64,000 nucleotides of DNA, from positions 62,001 to 126,000 of the forward strand of contig JAKVLB010000001.1 of the NCBI GenBank assembly GCA_022484595.1, in the 5' to 3' direction. Positions within the stretch are counted from its first letter, which is position 1. The number at the start of each line of letters is the position of its first letter. Below, piece after piece: positions 1 through 8,763 of the stretch. A model generated the notes under the pieces. The model was not told the DNA's origin. It did no database searches and saw nothing but the letters and a program-made list of their open reading frames with translations. This DNA comes from Mageeibacillus sp. Lineage in GTDB: Bacteria; Bacillota; Clostridia; Saccharofermentanales; Saccharofermentanaceae. The position numbers were made by a program, and so were the translations under genes.

Positions 1-576
1 ATCGCAGAAACTCAGAGACTTTCAAATCTTGTCGAGAATCTTCTTTCAATATCTAAGATGGATATGTCCAAGAGCGGCAATTACGAAGTCAAAAAGCAGA
101 ACATCGACGTGGAGAAGCTGTGTGAAACCGTCATAGACAGAGTAAGAGGAAATTTCATACACGAAGACAAAGCGATAATTAACGATATCAGAGTACAAAG
201 CGTTTACATATTCGCCAATGAAAGCGATATACTGCGCTGCTTTGAGAATATTTTTTCAAACTGCCTGCGTTACTGCAAAACCTCTGTCACCTTAAGCTGT
301 GTTACCGATGAAGAATCCAGGAACGTAATTTTCTCCATCTCTGATGACGGCGCCGGGATATCAGAAGAAGTCAGTGAACACCTTTTCGAACGTTTCACCA
401 AGGGTTCGGACGGCAAACACGGAATCGGTCTTGCGCTGGCCAAGGCAATCGTCGAAGAGCATAACGGTACAATCAAAGGTTACAACAGGCCCGAAGGCGG
501 AGCACGCTTTGATATCACTCTGCCTACAGTTACATGCAAACAGCAGATTACCAAGATTAACAACGATAGAAATTAA
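1..576 (+). CDS. Sensor histidine kinase, C-terminal part (cut by window edge)
   Basis: The frame is open from base 1, so the sensor and most of the dimerisation region lie outside the window. What remains begins with the end of a HisKA-like helix (RLSNLVENLLSISKMD), followed by a HATPase_c domain. The N box is ENIFSNCLRY, the G1 box is DDGAGI and the G2 region is KHGIGLALAKAIVEEHNG. It should autophosphorylate a His located upstream and pass the phosphate to a response regulator that is not visible here. It is the only gene in the first 25 kb on the plus strand and converges on pnp. The ligand cannot be told from this fragment. The family call is secure; any finer name is not. Confidence 0.93.
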   Translation: MAETQRLSNLVENLLSISKMDMSKSGNYEVKKQNIDVEKLCETVIDRVRGNFIHEDKAIINDIRVQSVYIFANESDILRCFENIFSNCLRYCKTSVTLSCVTDEESRNVIFSISDDGAGISEEVSEHLFERFTKGSDGKHGIGLALAKAIVEEHNGTIKGYNRPEGGARFDITLPTVTCKQQITKINNDRN

Positions 577-591
577 AACATACCTTTGCGC

Positions 592-626
592 AAAAAAAAA
601 GGCTGACAGCAATATTGCTGCCAGCC
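592..626 (-). terminator. Rho-independent terminator of pnp
   Basis: On the minus strand an approximately 12-bp hairpin (GGCTGgCAGCAA / TTGCTGtCAGCC, one mismatch) is followed by nine T residues. It lies about 30 bases beyond the pnp stop codon. On the plus strand the same stem has no U-tract, so it mainly serves pnp. Confidence 0.9.
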
Positions 627-656
627 CTTGTTCATTTAATAGCAGGAAAGCGAAAA

Positions 657-2975
657 TCAGAATTCTCTTCTTCTTCCTTTGCCTTCTTCACCCTGCTGTG
701 TAGGCATATCGCCTGCACTTGCGGTATCTTCGTTGTTATATCTGCGAGGCGCTCTGTCAGGTCTTCCGCCGTCACGACGTCCGCCGCCGAAACCGCCTTC
801 ACGTCTGCCACCGTTATAACTTCCGCGGCGCTCACGATCAGGTCTCATCTCACGCCTTCTGGGTTCCTCTTCGACGTAACCATCAGGCTTCGGAAGACAA
901 TCTCTTATAGACAGATTAAGTCTTCCCTGTGAATCAATCTCGATGAGCTTGACATGAACCTTATCGCCTTCATGGAGAACATCTTCAACCTTCTCGACTC
1001 TGTTCCACGCCATCTTTGAAATGTGTACAAGACCTTCCTTTCCGGGCAGGAACTCGACAAATGCACCGAAATCCATAAGTCTTGTAACAGTACCATCGTA
1101 CTCAGTTCCTACTTCAGGATCTGACACGATACCGTTAATAATCATCTTTGCCTTTTCAGCTGCTTCAAGATTAGCGGTTGAAATAAATACCGTACCGTCT
1201 TCATTGATGTTGATGTTAGCTCCGGTGTCAGCAATAATCTTGTTGATTACCTTTCCGCCGGAACCGATCACGTCGCGAATCTTGTCAACAGGAACCTTGA
1301 CTGTGATTATTCTCGGAGCATACTCGTTAAGCTCTTTTCTTGGAGCAGGAATGCATGGAAGAATAACGTCATTGATAATCTGGAGTCTGCCCTTATGTGT
1401 CATTGCAAAAGCTTCACGGATTATGTCGAGTGAGAGTCCTTCAACCTTTATATCAACCTGAATTGATGTGATACCTTCAGTTGTACCCGCAACCTTGAAA
1501 TCCATATCACCGAAGAAGTCTTCAATGCCCTGAATATCCATGAATACGAGGAAATCACTGTCATTGTCTTCATTAACGATGAGTCCGGATGATATACCTG
1601 CTACAGGTCTCTTGATCGGAACTCCGGCTGCCATAAGTGACAATGTGGATGCGCATACAGAACCTTGCGAAGTAGAACCGTTTGACATAGCAATCTCGGA
1701 AACAGTTCTTATTGCATACGGGAATTCTTCTTCAGACGGAAGTACCGGTATGAGTGACCTCTCAGCAAGAGCACCGTGGCCAATCTCTCTTCTTCCAGGA
1801 CTTCTCGAAGGCTTTGCCTCGCCTGTTGAATAACCCGGGAAATTATAATGATGAATATATCTCTTGTAATCCTGCTCATCGAGACCTTCAAGCTTCTGAG
1901 CTTCAGCCAGAGGAGCAAGAGTGCAGATATTCATAACCTGCGTCTGACCTCTCTGGAACAGTGATGAGCCGTGAACTCTTGGAACAATGTCAACAGCACA
2001 TGACAGAGGACGGATCTCGTCCAAAGCTCTGCCGTCCACACGGATATGTTCTCTGAACAGATAATCTCTGACAACCTTCTTCTCGAGTTTATAGATAGAG
2101 TCTGCAGCCCACTTTGAAAGTCCTTCTTCGCGTGTCTCAAGCATCTCCGCAACTTCATTCTGAAGCGCAGCTACATTTGCATCTCTGACTTCTTTCTCTT
2201 TCGAAAGAACAGCCTGTCTCATCTTGTCCCATCCGAATTCCTTTACGGCAGCGAAAACCTCTTCAGGAACATCAGCGGACTGATACTCAAACTTAGGCTT
2301 TCCGATCTCGGCAACAATAGAGTTGATGAATGCACATATCTGCTTGATAACTTCGTGACCTTCGGCAATAGCCGCAAGCATTATGTCATCAGGAACTTCG
2401 TTGGCTCCGGCCTCAACCATGCAGATCTTTGTAAGTGTGCCTGCAAGAGTAACATACATCTGAGATTCCTGACGCTGCTCAAGTGTAGGATTGATTACAG
2501 CCTTATTGTCAATGAGACCGAGAACTACACCGCCGACAGGTCCCTTCCAAGGGATATCGGATATAGCAATCGCAATTGATGTACCGATCATTGATGTGAT
2601 TTCAGGTGAACAATCAGGATCAACGGACATTACGAGGTTGTTTACACAGACGTCGTTCCTGAGATCCTTAGGGAACAACGGACGGATAGGACGGTCGATA
2701 ACTCTTGAAGTAAGTATTGCCTTCTCTCCGGGTCTTCCCTCTCTCTTGAGGAAACCTCCCGGAATCTTGCCTACAGCATACATCTTCTCTTCGTAATCAA
2801 CTGAAAGCGGGAAGAAATCAATACCCTCTCTCGGCTCTGAAGAAGCTGTTACTGTCGAAAGCACAGTTGTATCACCATACTTGATGAATACGGAACCATT
2901 CGCGAACTGCGCGATCTTGCCGGTCTCGACAACCAATGATCTGCCGGCAATCTCTGTCTTGAAAATTTTTTCCAT
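657..2975 (-). CDS. pnp: Polyribonucleotide nucleotidyltransferase (PNPase)
   Basis: Phosphorolytic 3'-5' exoribonuclease that degrades mRNA to nucleoside diphosphates. Two RNase PH domains are recognisable: the N-terminal one with GDTTVLSTV and SVDYEEKMYAVGKIPGGF, the second with FQRGQTQVMN and GRREIGHGAL. Then come a KH domain (VIGSGGKVINKIIADTGA) and an S1 domain (FGAFVEFLPGKEGLVHIS). The last ~65 residues are an Arg/Gly/Asp-rich disordered tail ending RRREF. The ATG at 2975 is preferred because AAGGAG lies 9 nt upstream; a TTG two codons earlier is the alternative. Length (772 aa) is slightly above the usual ~700 because of the tail. It has its own promoter and a strong 5' hairpin (see those entries). 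Confidence 0.97.
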   Translation of the reverse strand: MEKIFKTEIAGRSLVVETGKIAQFANGSVFIKYGDTTVLSTVTASSEPREGIDFFPLSVDYEEKMYAVGKIPGGFLKREGRPGEKAILTSRVIDRPIRPLFPKDLRNDVCVNNLVMSVDPDCSPEITSMIGTSIAIAISDIPWKGPVGGVVLGLIDNKAVINPTLEQRQESQMYVTLAGTLTKICMVEAGANEVPDDIMLAAIAEGHEVIKQICAFINSIVAEIGKPKFEYQSADVPEEVFAAVKEFGWDKMRQAVLSKEKEVRDANVAALQNEVAEMLETREEGLSKWAADSIYKLEKKVVRDYLFREHIRVDGRALDEIRPLSCAVDIVPRVHGSSLFQRGQTQVMNICTLAPLAEAQKLEGLDEQDYKRYIHHYNFPGYSTGEAKPSRSPGRREIGHGALAERSLIPVLPSEEEFPYAIRTVSEIAMSNGSTSQGSVCASTLSLMAAGVPIKRPVAGISSGLIVNEDNDSDFLVFMDIQGIEDFFGDMDFKVAGTTEGITSIQVDIKVEGLSLDIIREAFAMTHKGRLQIINDVILPCIPAPRKELNEYAPRIITVKVPVDKIRDVIGSGGKVINKIIADTGANININEDGTVFISTANLEAAEKAKMIINGIVSDPEVGTEYDGTVTRLMDFGAFVEFLPGKEGLVHISKMAWNRVEKVEDVLHEGDKVHVKLIEIDSQGRLNLSIRDCLPKPDGYVEEEPRRREMRPDRERRGSYNGGRREGGFGGGRRDGGRPDRAPRRYNNEDTASAGDMPTQQGEEGKGRRREF

Positions 2976-3009
2976 AGACAAATTCTCCTTTATAAAAAAT
3001 ATGTAAATT

Positions 3010-3089
3010 GAAGGAGGTAGTTCGTAGATTCAATATCCCAACCGGAGTATGCAAGCTCGGACACTCAATCTACACACTACGCTCCTTTC
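3010..3089 (-). promoter_or_regulatory. Long imperfect hairpin at the 5' end of the pnp mRNA
   Basis: The arms at about 3010-3030 and 3067-3089 are complementary in three blocks: GAAGGAG/CTCCTTTC, GTAGT/ACTAC and GTAGATT/AATCTAC, with small internal loops. A smaller CCGAG/CTCCGG stem sits at the tip. The predicted transcription start (about 3093) places the hairpin at the very 5' end of the pnp transcript. In E. coli a comparable 5' stem of pnp mRNA is cut by RNase III and then used by PNPase for autoregulation. Pairing is seen in the sequence; the regulatory role is inferred by analogy. Confidence 0.6.
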
Positions 3090-3099
3090 AGACTTAACC

Positions 3100-3127
3100 A
3101 TTATATACTAATGGCAAAATAAGACAA
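3100..3127 (-). promoter_or_regulatory. Promoter of pnp
   Basis: On the minus strand, -35 TTGTCT (3122-3127) and -10 TATAAT (3100-3105) are separated by 16 bp, just past the nadE stop codon. Confidence 0.65.
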
Positions 3128-3136
3128 ACAAATTGC

Positions 3137-5047
3137 TTAACATAAATTGTGCAGATTATCGAGCCATAAAGAACTTTCAGCATCTGACGGCATTCTCCAG
3201 TCGCCTCTCGGAGACAACGTGACTGTTCCGACTTTTGGTCCGTCAGGCAGGCAGGAACGTTTGAACTGCTGAGCGAAAAATCTCTTTATGAATACTTCCT
3301 CCCACTTAAAGATTGTTTTGTCATCGTAAACTCCGTCAAATGCATGTAAAGCGAGACGGTATATCTTCGACGGTGTAAATCCGAAACGCACAAAATAGTA
3401 AAGGAAAAAATCGTGAAGCTCATAAGGACCGACCTTCTCCTCAGTCTTCTGAGATATTCTGCCGTCTTCAGTCGGCGGAAGAAGCTCCGGAGACACGGGT
3501 GTATCAACAACATCGACAAGTGCTTCAGAGAGTCGGCTATTTGTCTTCTGTGTGCGAGAAGCTTCATAAGAAACGAGAAATTTGACAAGAGTCTTCGGTA
3601 TTGAAACATTGACACCGTACATCGACATATGATCTCCGTTGTAGGTTGCCCATCCGAGCGCGAGCTCACTCAGGTCGCCGGTTCCAATTACTATGCCGCC
3701 TTCCTGGTTGGCGATATCCATAAGAATCTGTGTACGCTCCCTGGCCTGTGAATTCTCATAGGTGATATCCGTCACCGACGAATCGTGTCCGATATCCTTA
3801 AAGTGCCGGCACACAGCAGGACTGATATCTATCTCACGCAAAGTACATCCGTATTCCTGCGCGAGACTTAATGAATTGCTCTTTGTTCTTGCAGTTGTGC
3901 CAAATCCGGGCATAGTCACCGTGATGATACCTTTTCTGTCAATGCCGAGCCTGTCGAAAGCATGAACTGCGACAATCAGAGCCAGCGTAGAATCAAGACC
4001 GCCTGACAGACCGATAACGGCCTTGCTGCAGCCGATTGCGCGAAGTCTTGTATAGAGTCCTACCGCCTGCATATCAATTATGCTCTCACAACGTATCTCA
4101 AGGTCTTCCCTGGTCTCCGGTACAAACGGCATCATAGGTATATGTCTCTCAAGTTCAACGTCAGAAGCCGTAAAATCCAAGCTTTGCGAATTAATGTAAT
4201 CGTCGCCTGCTGTATCAATGACGAATGTGTTAGTTCTTTTGCGCTCAGACTCAATACGTTCAATATCTACATCCGCAAAAATCATCCCGCTCTCAAACCT
4301 CCTGCTCTCAGACAGTATCGAACCGTTCTCCGCAATTATATTATGACCTGCGAAAACCATATCCTGAGTTGATTCTCCGATTCCGGCATCGGCGTAGACG
4401 TAGGCTGACAGCGTTTTCGCACTCTGAATGCGAACAAGATCCCTTCTGAAACGGGCCTTTCCGATAACTTCATCGGAACAGGAAAGATTACATATAATCT
4501 CGGCACCATGCAGGCTGTAATCTGCAGAAGGACTGGACGCTACCCACAGATCTTCACAGATCTCGACAGCAAAAGAGAAACCATTACAGTTAAATACGGC
4601 CGGACCGAAGGTAATTCCGTCTGGAGTCATCTGAAGCTCTGATATATCGGAAGGTACAAAATACCTCATCTCATAGAACTCAGAATAATTTGGAATGTGC
4701 TTCTTGGGAACGATACCGATGATATCGCCGCCAGAAACAACGGCAGCGCAGTTATAAAGCTTGCCTGAAAATAAATACGGCAGACCCAATACCAGAATAA
4801 TATTACAATCCGCAGTTCCGGCCGCAATCCGGTCAAGCGCGCACTTCGCACTGTCTATCAGTGCTTTTTGCAGAAAAAGATCATTACAGGTATAACCTGT
4901 AATACATAGCTCAGGATATACAAGAAGCGAACAGCCTCTGGCGGATGCTTCAATCGCACAGTTTATTATCTGATTCGCATTATAATCACAATCAGCAACC
5001 TTAAGTTCCGGCGTTGCCGCGCCAACTCTGATAAAACCATCCTTCAT
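3137..5047 (-). CDS. nadE: Glutamine-dependent NAD+ synthetase
   Basis: Makes NAD+ from nicotinic acid adenine dinucleotide, ATP and glutamine-derived ammonia, the last step of NAD synthesis. The N-terminal ~280 residues are a nitrilase-type glutaminase (YPELCITGYTCNDL for the Glu, KKHIPNYSEFYE for the Lys, VEICEDLW for the Cys). The C-terminal synthetase domain has the P-loop GLSGGLDSTLAL and IGTGDLSELALGW. The length of about 636 aa suits the two-domain form. The ATG at 5047 is preferred: GGGAG directly abuts the upstream ATG at 5056 but lies 9 nt from this one. The gene separates rpsO from pnp, which are usually neighbours. Confidence 0.95.
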   Translation of the reverse strand: MKDGFIRVGAATPELKVADCDYNANQIINCAIEASARGCSLLVYPELCITGYTCNDLFLQKALIDSAKCALDRIAAGTADCNIILVLGLPYLFSGKLYNCAAVVSGGDIIGIVPKKHIPNYSEFYEMRYFVPSDISELQMTPDGITFGPAVFNCNGFSFAVEICEDLWVASSPSADYSLHGAEIICNLSCSDEVIGKARFRRDLVRIQSAKTLSAYVYADAGIGESTQDMVFAGHNIIAENGSILSESRRFESGMIFADVDIERIESERKRTNTFVIDTAGDDYINSQSLDFTASDVELERHIPMMPFVPETREDLEIRCESIIDMQAVGLYTRLRAIGCSKAVIGLSGGLDSTLALIVAVHAFDRLGIDRKGIITVTMPGFGTTARTKSNSLSLAQEYGCTLREIDISPAVCRHFKDIGHDSSVTDITYENSQARERTQILMDIANQEGGIVIGTGDLSELALGWATYNGDHMSMYGVNVSIPKTLVKFLVSYEASRTQKTNSRLSEALVDVVDTPVSPELLPPTEDGRISQKTEEKVGPYELHDFFLYYFVRFGFTPSKIYRLALHAFDGVYDDKTIFKWEEVFIKRFFAQQFKRSCLPDGPKVGTVTLSPRGDWRMPSDAESSLWLDNLHNLC

Positions 5048-5087
5048 ATCTGCCATCTCCCGGTAATTGATTAGTTAATTATACAAT

Positions 5088-5119
5088 AAAAAAAGAACGG
5101 CTCAATAATAGAACCGTTC
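5088..5119 (-). terminator. Rho-independent terminator of rpsO
   Basis: Minus strand stem GAACGGTTC / GAgCCGTTC with a 7-nt loop, followed by seven T residues, about 25 bases after the rpsO stop codon. It separates rpsO from nadE. Confidence 0.9.
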
Positions 5120-5144
5120 CCATAATCCGATTTGATTAGACAGA

Positions 5145-5411
5145 TTACTTTCTGATGCCGAGCTTTGCAATAAGTGTTCTGTAACGCTCAATATCAATAG
5201 ATGCAAGATAATCAAGGATATTTCTTCTCTTACCGACCATCATGAGAAGTCCTCTTCTGCTGTGGTGATCGCCGTTGTGCGACTTAAGGTGCTCTGTAAG
5301 GTGATTGATTCTGTATGTAAGAAGTGCAACCTGAACCTCAGGAGATCCTGTATCGCCCTCTGCGAGCTGATACTCTTTGATAATTGACTGCTTGTCAAAT
5401 GATGCTGACAT
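5145..5411 (-). CDS. rpsO: 30S ribosomal protein S15
   Basis: Primary 16S rRNA-binding protein of the small subunit platform. The 88-aa length and the family signatures are typical: [46 protein letters not shown] and [14 protein letters not shown] lies 8 nt before the ATG. It has its own promoter, a leader of about 80 nt and a terminator, so it is a single-gene unit here. S15 often represses its own translation through its leader; the leader is GC-rich around 5462-5495, but I could not match a known S15 binding fold. Confidence 0.98.
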   Translation of the reverse strand: MSASFDKQSIIKEYQLAEGDTGSPEVQVALLTYRINHLTEHLKSHNGDHHSRRGLLMMVGKRRNILDYLASIDIERYRTLIAKLGIRK

Positions 5412-5496
5412 ATCTATGTCCTCCTATAAAAAAAATAAACCAGAAACGAAGAATGCGGTTGGAGTATCCGGCAGCTGCGTTAAAGGCAACGTTGGT

Positions 5497-5525
5497 ATAT
5501 TAGCATTAGGAACCTGATTTGTAAA
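5497..5525 (-). promoter_or_regulatory. Promoter of rpsO
   Basis: Minus strand -35 TTTACA (5520-5525) and -10 TAATAT (5497-5502) with a 17-bp spacer. It gives a leader of about 80 nt before the rpsO ATG. Confidence 0.65.
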
Positions 5526-5540
5526 GACGGATTTTCAATG

Positions 5541-5572
5541 CAGAACCGGTGATATCAATACCACCGGTTCTG
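5541..5572 (-). terminator. Perfect 11-bp hairpin after hppA, terminator-like without U-tract
   Basis: CAGAACCGGTG pairs perfectly with CACCGGTTCTG across a 10-nt loop, 30 bases beyond the hppA stop. No run of T follows on either strand, so it may be an mRNA-stabilising or Rho-assisted 3' end rather than an intrinsic terminator. Confidence 0.5.
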
Positions 5573-5601
5573 TTGAACTGATACATTTTAAAACGAAACA
5601 G

Positions 5602-7740
5602 TTATCTGAATAATGAAAATCTGCTTATGATCGGAGCGATCGTGTTGGCAACGGTTGACATCAGCTTTATGAAGATATCAAGTGAAACGCCTACAACATC
5701 CTTACGCGTGTCTCCAACTGTATCACCGGTAACTGATGCCCTGTGTGCAGGAGATCCTTTTTTGCAGCCTTCAAGCTGGCCTGACTCGATATACTTCTTC
5801 GCGTTATCAAAGGCTCCGCCGGAGTTGCCCATAAATATCGCTCTTGGAATGGCAACAATTGTAGCACCAACCAATATACCGCCTACGAATTCTACGCCTA
5901 AGATGAAACCGCCGATAACGGGAATAAGCAGAGCGAGAACAGAAGGAAGAACCATCTTATGAATGGCTTCCTGGGCAGCCATCTTTATCATCATGTTGTA
6001 ATCCGGCTTAGCCTTGCCTGCAAGTACTTCTTCTGTCATCTGCTGGTCTCCGACATCAGCCATCTTCTTCGCTGAATCGATTGTATTATCCGTAAGTACG
6101 GCACAGAAATACTCAACCAGAGCACCGCCCAATATACCGCCGGCAACAACAAAGAATGAAGCAAAGTTAAGGGAAAGAGGCATTCCGATGGCAGTATAGT
6201 TTCCAACATAAGCCATTATCAACGATACTGTGGCAAAAGCAGCTGAACCGATGGCAAATCCCTTGCCTATGGCTGCCGTTGTGTTGCCAACAGCGTCAAG
6301 CTTATCAGTAATTACACGGACCTTGGCATTCAGATGACAAGCTTCGGCAAGTCCGCCGGCATTATCGGCAATCGGACCAAACGCATCGATTGATACCGTG
6401 GCGCCTACAAATCCAAGCATTCCAAGCGCTGAGATAGCGATGCCATAGGAAGATCCCACAACGCCTGATACAATCAGAGCAACAACAATAACAAGTACAG
6501 GAAGCAGTACGGATCGTGAACCTATGGCATCACCCTTTGTTACTACAAAGGCTTCACCTTCTTTACAGATCTCGGCAAGCTCCCGGGTAGGCTTATAATC
6601 CGTTGAAGTGTAATACTCAGTAATGATTCCGATTGCAACACCGCTTACGATACCCATAATTGCTGATACCCATGGCGATGCCCAGCCGAGTTTAAATCCA
6701 TACAGAGCAAAATCATTCGCAGGTACCGAGCGGAACAATAAGTAACTCGCAATTCCGCCAAAAACAACAGTGCAGCCGGCAGAAATCCAGGTTGAGAGAT
6801 CCAGTTCCTTTGAAGGATTGTCTCCCATCTTCTTGATGTTGCAGAAACCCAGTCCAAGAACACAGCCAAGCAGACCGCAACCGGCCAGAACAATCGGGAA
6901 CAGTGTTGTAGAACCGAAAATAGTGTCACCTACAGATTCGCCGTTAGTCTCATACAGAGTAACAGCTATCATAACAGAAGCAGAAAGAGTTGCTACAAAA
7001 GATTCAAGAAGATCTGAACAGTTACCAGCTATATCATTTACATTATCACCGATAAAGTCAGCGATTTTATTAGGAATTCGGCTGTCATCTTCAGGAAGGT
7101 CATGTCTGAGTTTTCCGAGAATATCGGAAGAAATGTCGGCTGCCTTGGTATAATTGCCGCCGGCAACGCGGTTAAACATTGCGACAATAGAACATCCAAG
7201 TGAATAAGTTGATACTCTCATTACATAAGGGTTGCATGAGAGATTAAGCAGAAATCCCGAACTTGTCACATCATGCTTTACACCGCCAAAAAGCATAAGT
7301 ACCATCAGGAAGCCTAACATACCGAAAGCCTGAACGGCAAGACCGCTTATTGAACCACCGCAAAGCGCAACCTTAACGGTATCTCCGATAGAAAGTGACT
7401 CGCGAGCTTTATTGGCAGTGCGGACATTGGCATAAGTTGCACTCTGCATTCCAAGTATACAGACAATTGAACTCATCATCGCACCCATGATGAACGTCAA
7501 GCCGCAGGTTTTCTCAACGAACAAAGAAAAAACCAAAGCAACGGCAAGAACTACAATGACAATGCTTCTGAATTCCGTTTTGAGAAATGTCTGCGCTCCG
7601 GAACGGATAATTGAAGACATTTCAACCATCTCAGGTGTTCCTTCAGGCAGGTTCTTAATGTGAAAGTAGTTGTAGGCGATGTATACCAAAGTAAGTACAA
7701 TAACGCCCAAGACAATTAGCCATGACGACATAGTTGGCAT
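5602..7740 (-). CDS. hppA: Membrane-bound ion-pumping pyrophosphatase
   Basis: Integral membrane enzyme coupling PPi hydrolysis to H+ and/or Na+ export, with about 16 hydrophobic segments over 712 aa. The substrate-binding region is GGNYTKAADISSDILGK, followed by PEDDSRIPNKIADFIGDNV and DIAGNCSDLLESF. Relative to the usual GADLVGKVE and DVAGMGADLFESY these are divergent, although the acidic residues are kept. The Ala in GNTTAAIGKG points to the K+-dependent class. The ATG at 7740 is chosen because GGAGGGG lies 8 nt upstream; 22 codons of in-frame leader before it lack support. Its own promoter precedes it. The pumped ion cannot be read safely. Confidence 0.93.
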   Translation of the reverse strand: MPTMSSWLIVLGVIVLTLVYIAYNYFHIKNLPEGTPEMVEMSSIIRSGAQTFLKTEFRSIVIVVLAVALVFSLFVEKTCGLTFIMGAMMSSIVCILGMQSATYANVRTANKARESLSIGDTVKVALCGGSISGLAVQAFGMLGFLMVLMLFGGVKHDVTSSGFLLNLSCNPYVMRVSTYSLGCSIVAMFNRVAGGNYTKAADISSDILGKLRHDLPEDDSRIPNKIADFIGDNVNDIAGNCSDLLESFVATLSASVMIAVTLYETNGESVGDTIFGSTTLFPIVLAGCGLLGCVLGLGFCNIKKMGDNPSKELDLSTWISAGCTVVFGGIASYLLFRSVPANDFALYGFKLGWASPWVSAIMGIVSGVAIGIITEYYTSTDYKPTRELAEICKEGEAFVVTKGDAIGSRSVLLPVLVIVVALIVSGVVGSSYGIAISALGMLGFVGATVSIDAFGPIADNAGGLAEACHLNAKVRVITDKLDAVGNTTAAIGKGFAIGSAAFATVSLIMAYVGNYTAIGMPLSLNFASFFVVAGGILGGALVEYFCAVLTDNTIDSAKKMADVGDQQMTEEVLAGKAKPDYNMMIKMAAQEAIHKMVLPSVLALLIPVIGGFILGVEFVGGILVGATIVAIPRAIFMGNSGGAFDNAKKYIESGQLEGCKKGSPAHRASVTGDTVGDTRKDVVGVSLDIFIKLMSTVANTIAPIISRFSLFR

Positions 7741-7797
7741 AGTGTGGTCCCCTCCTATATGAGTAAATTTGTAAAACGGTTTTAACAAACCTATCAC

Positions 7798-7826
7798 ATT
7801 ATACAAATTTTCAGGAGTTCAGGCAA
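7798..7826 (-). promoter_or_regulatory. Promoter of hppA
   Basis: Minus strand -35 TTGCCT (7821-7826) and -10 TATAAT (7798-7803), 17-bp spacer, located between ftsY and hppA. Confidence 0.7.
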
Positions 7827-7848
7827 TTAAAGTTTATGCATATTTTCA

Positions 7849-8763
7849 CTAATCCTCTAACAGAGAATTTACAAAAATTGATGGTTCAAAGTCAACAATA
7901 TCGTCTGCACCTTCACCAAGCCCGGCTAAAACAATAGGCTTCTTTGCAGTATATGCGACGGCGACCGCAACACCGCCTTTGGCACTGCCGTCAAGTTTGG
8001 TTATCCCTATATAATCGAGATTCATGACCTTGCCGAAACTCTCGGCCTGAATAACAGCATTCTGACCCGTTGTTGCGTCAATAATCAGAAGTGACTTGAC
8101 ATCTGCCTCGGGAGCCTCACGGCTGATAATTCTTCCAATCTTCGCAAGCTCATCCATCAGGTTCTTCTTGTTATGAAGCCTGCCTGCAGTGTCAATTATC
8201 AAAAGGTCAGCTTTACGGGCTACGGCAGCGTGCAATGCATCATAAACCACAGCGGCAGGGTCTGCTCCGTCATCACCCTGAGAAATGACGGTCGTATCAG
8301 TGATTCTTCCCCATTCCTTAATCTGATCAACAGCGGCTGCGCGAAAAGTATCCGCAGCAGCCAGTATTACCTTCTTGCCTTCGTTCTTATACTTCCTTGC
8401 AAGTTTACCGGCAGTGGTCGTCTTTCCTGTTCCGTTGACGCCGATCATAATAAGAACATTCAGTTTGCCTTCAACAGGCTTATATACTGTTTTACAGCCC
8501 AAAATCTCATTCATTCTTACACTGACGGATCTGATTACAGCTTCCCTGCTGTCGTCACCTGTTCTTCGTATGTCATCCTTAATTCGGCTGATAATGTCTT
8601 CGCTTGCCGGTATTCCGCAGTCTGCACGCACAAGCAGTTCTTCAAGTTCATCAAGCATTCCATCATCGAAATGTCCTGTCCCGGCAGCAATTTTTGTAAA
8701 TCCGCTGCTGAAAAAATTCCTGGTATTAGTAAGACCTTTTCTGAATATATCCAGTAAACCCAT
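7849..8763 (-). CDS. ftsY: Signal recognition particle receptor FtsY
   Basis: SRP GTPase at the membrane that receives ribosome-nascent chain-SRP complexes for the Sec translocon. Visible: an N-terminal helical domain, the G1 P-loop GVNGTGKTTTAGKLA, DTFRAAAVDQI, DTAGRLHNKKNLM, TKLDGSAKGG and GLGEGADDI near the C-terminus. At 304 aa it has only a short N-terminal A domain, as is usual in Firmicutes. The start overlaps the smc stop (TAATG), so the two are translationally coupled in the conserved acpP-rnc-smc-ftsY order. ylxM-ffh, often next, is not here. Confidence 0.97.
   Translation of the reverse strand: MGLLDIFRKGLTNTRNFFSSGFTKIAAGTGHFDDGMLDELEELLVRADCGIPASEDIISRIKDDIRRTGDDSREAVIRSVSVRMNEILGCKTVYKPVEGKLNVLIMIGVNGTGKTTTAGKLARKYKNEGKKVILAAADTFRAAAVDQIKEWGRITDTTVISQGDDGADPAAVVYDALHAAVARKADLLIIDTAGRLHNKKNLMDELAKIGRIISREAPEADVKSLLIIDATTGQNAVIQAESFGKVMNLDYIGITKLDGSAKGGVAVAVAYTAKKPIVLAGLGEGADDIVDFEPSIFVNSLLED

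Noticed and set aside
5541-5572. Intrinsic terminator for rpsO or hppA
   Set aside because: Kept only as a hairpin with moderate confidence: the stem is perfect but no U-tract follows on either strand.
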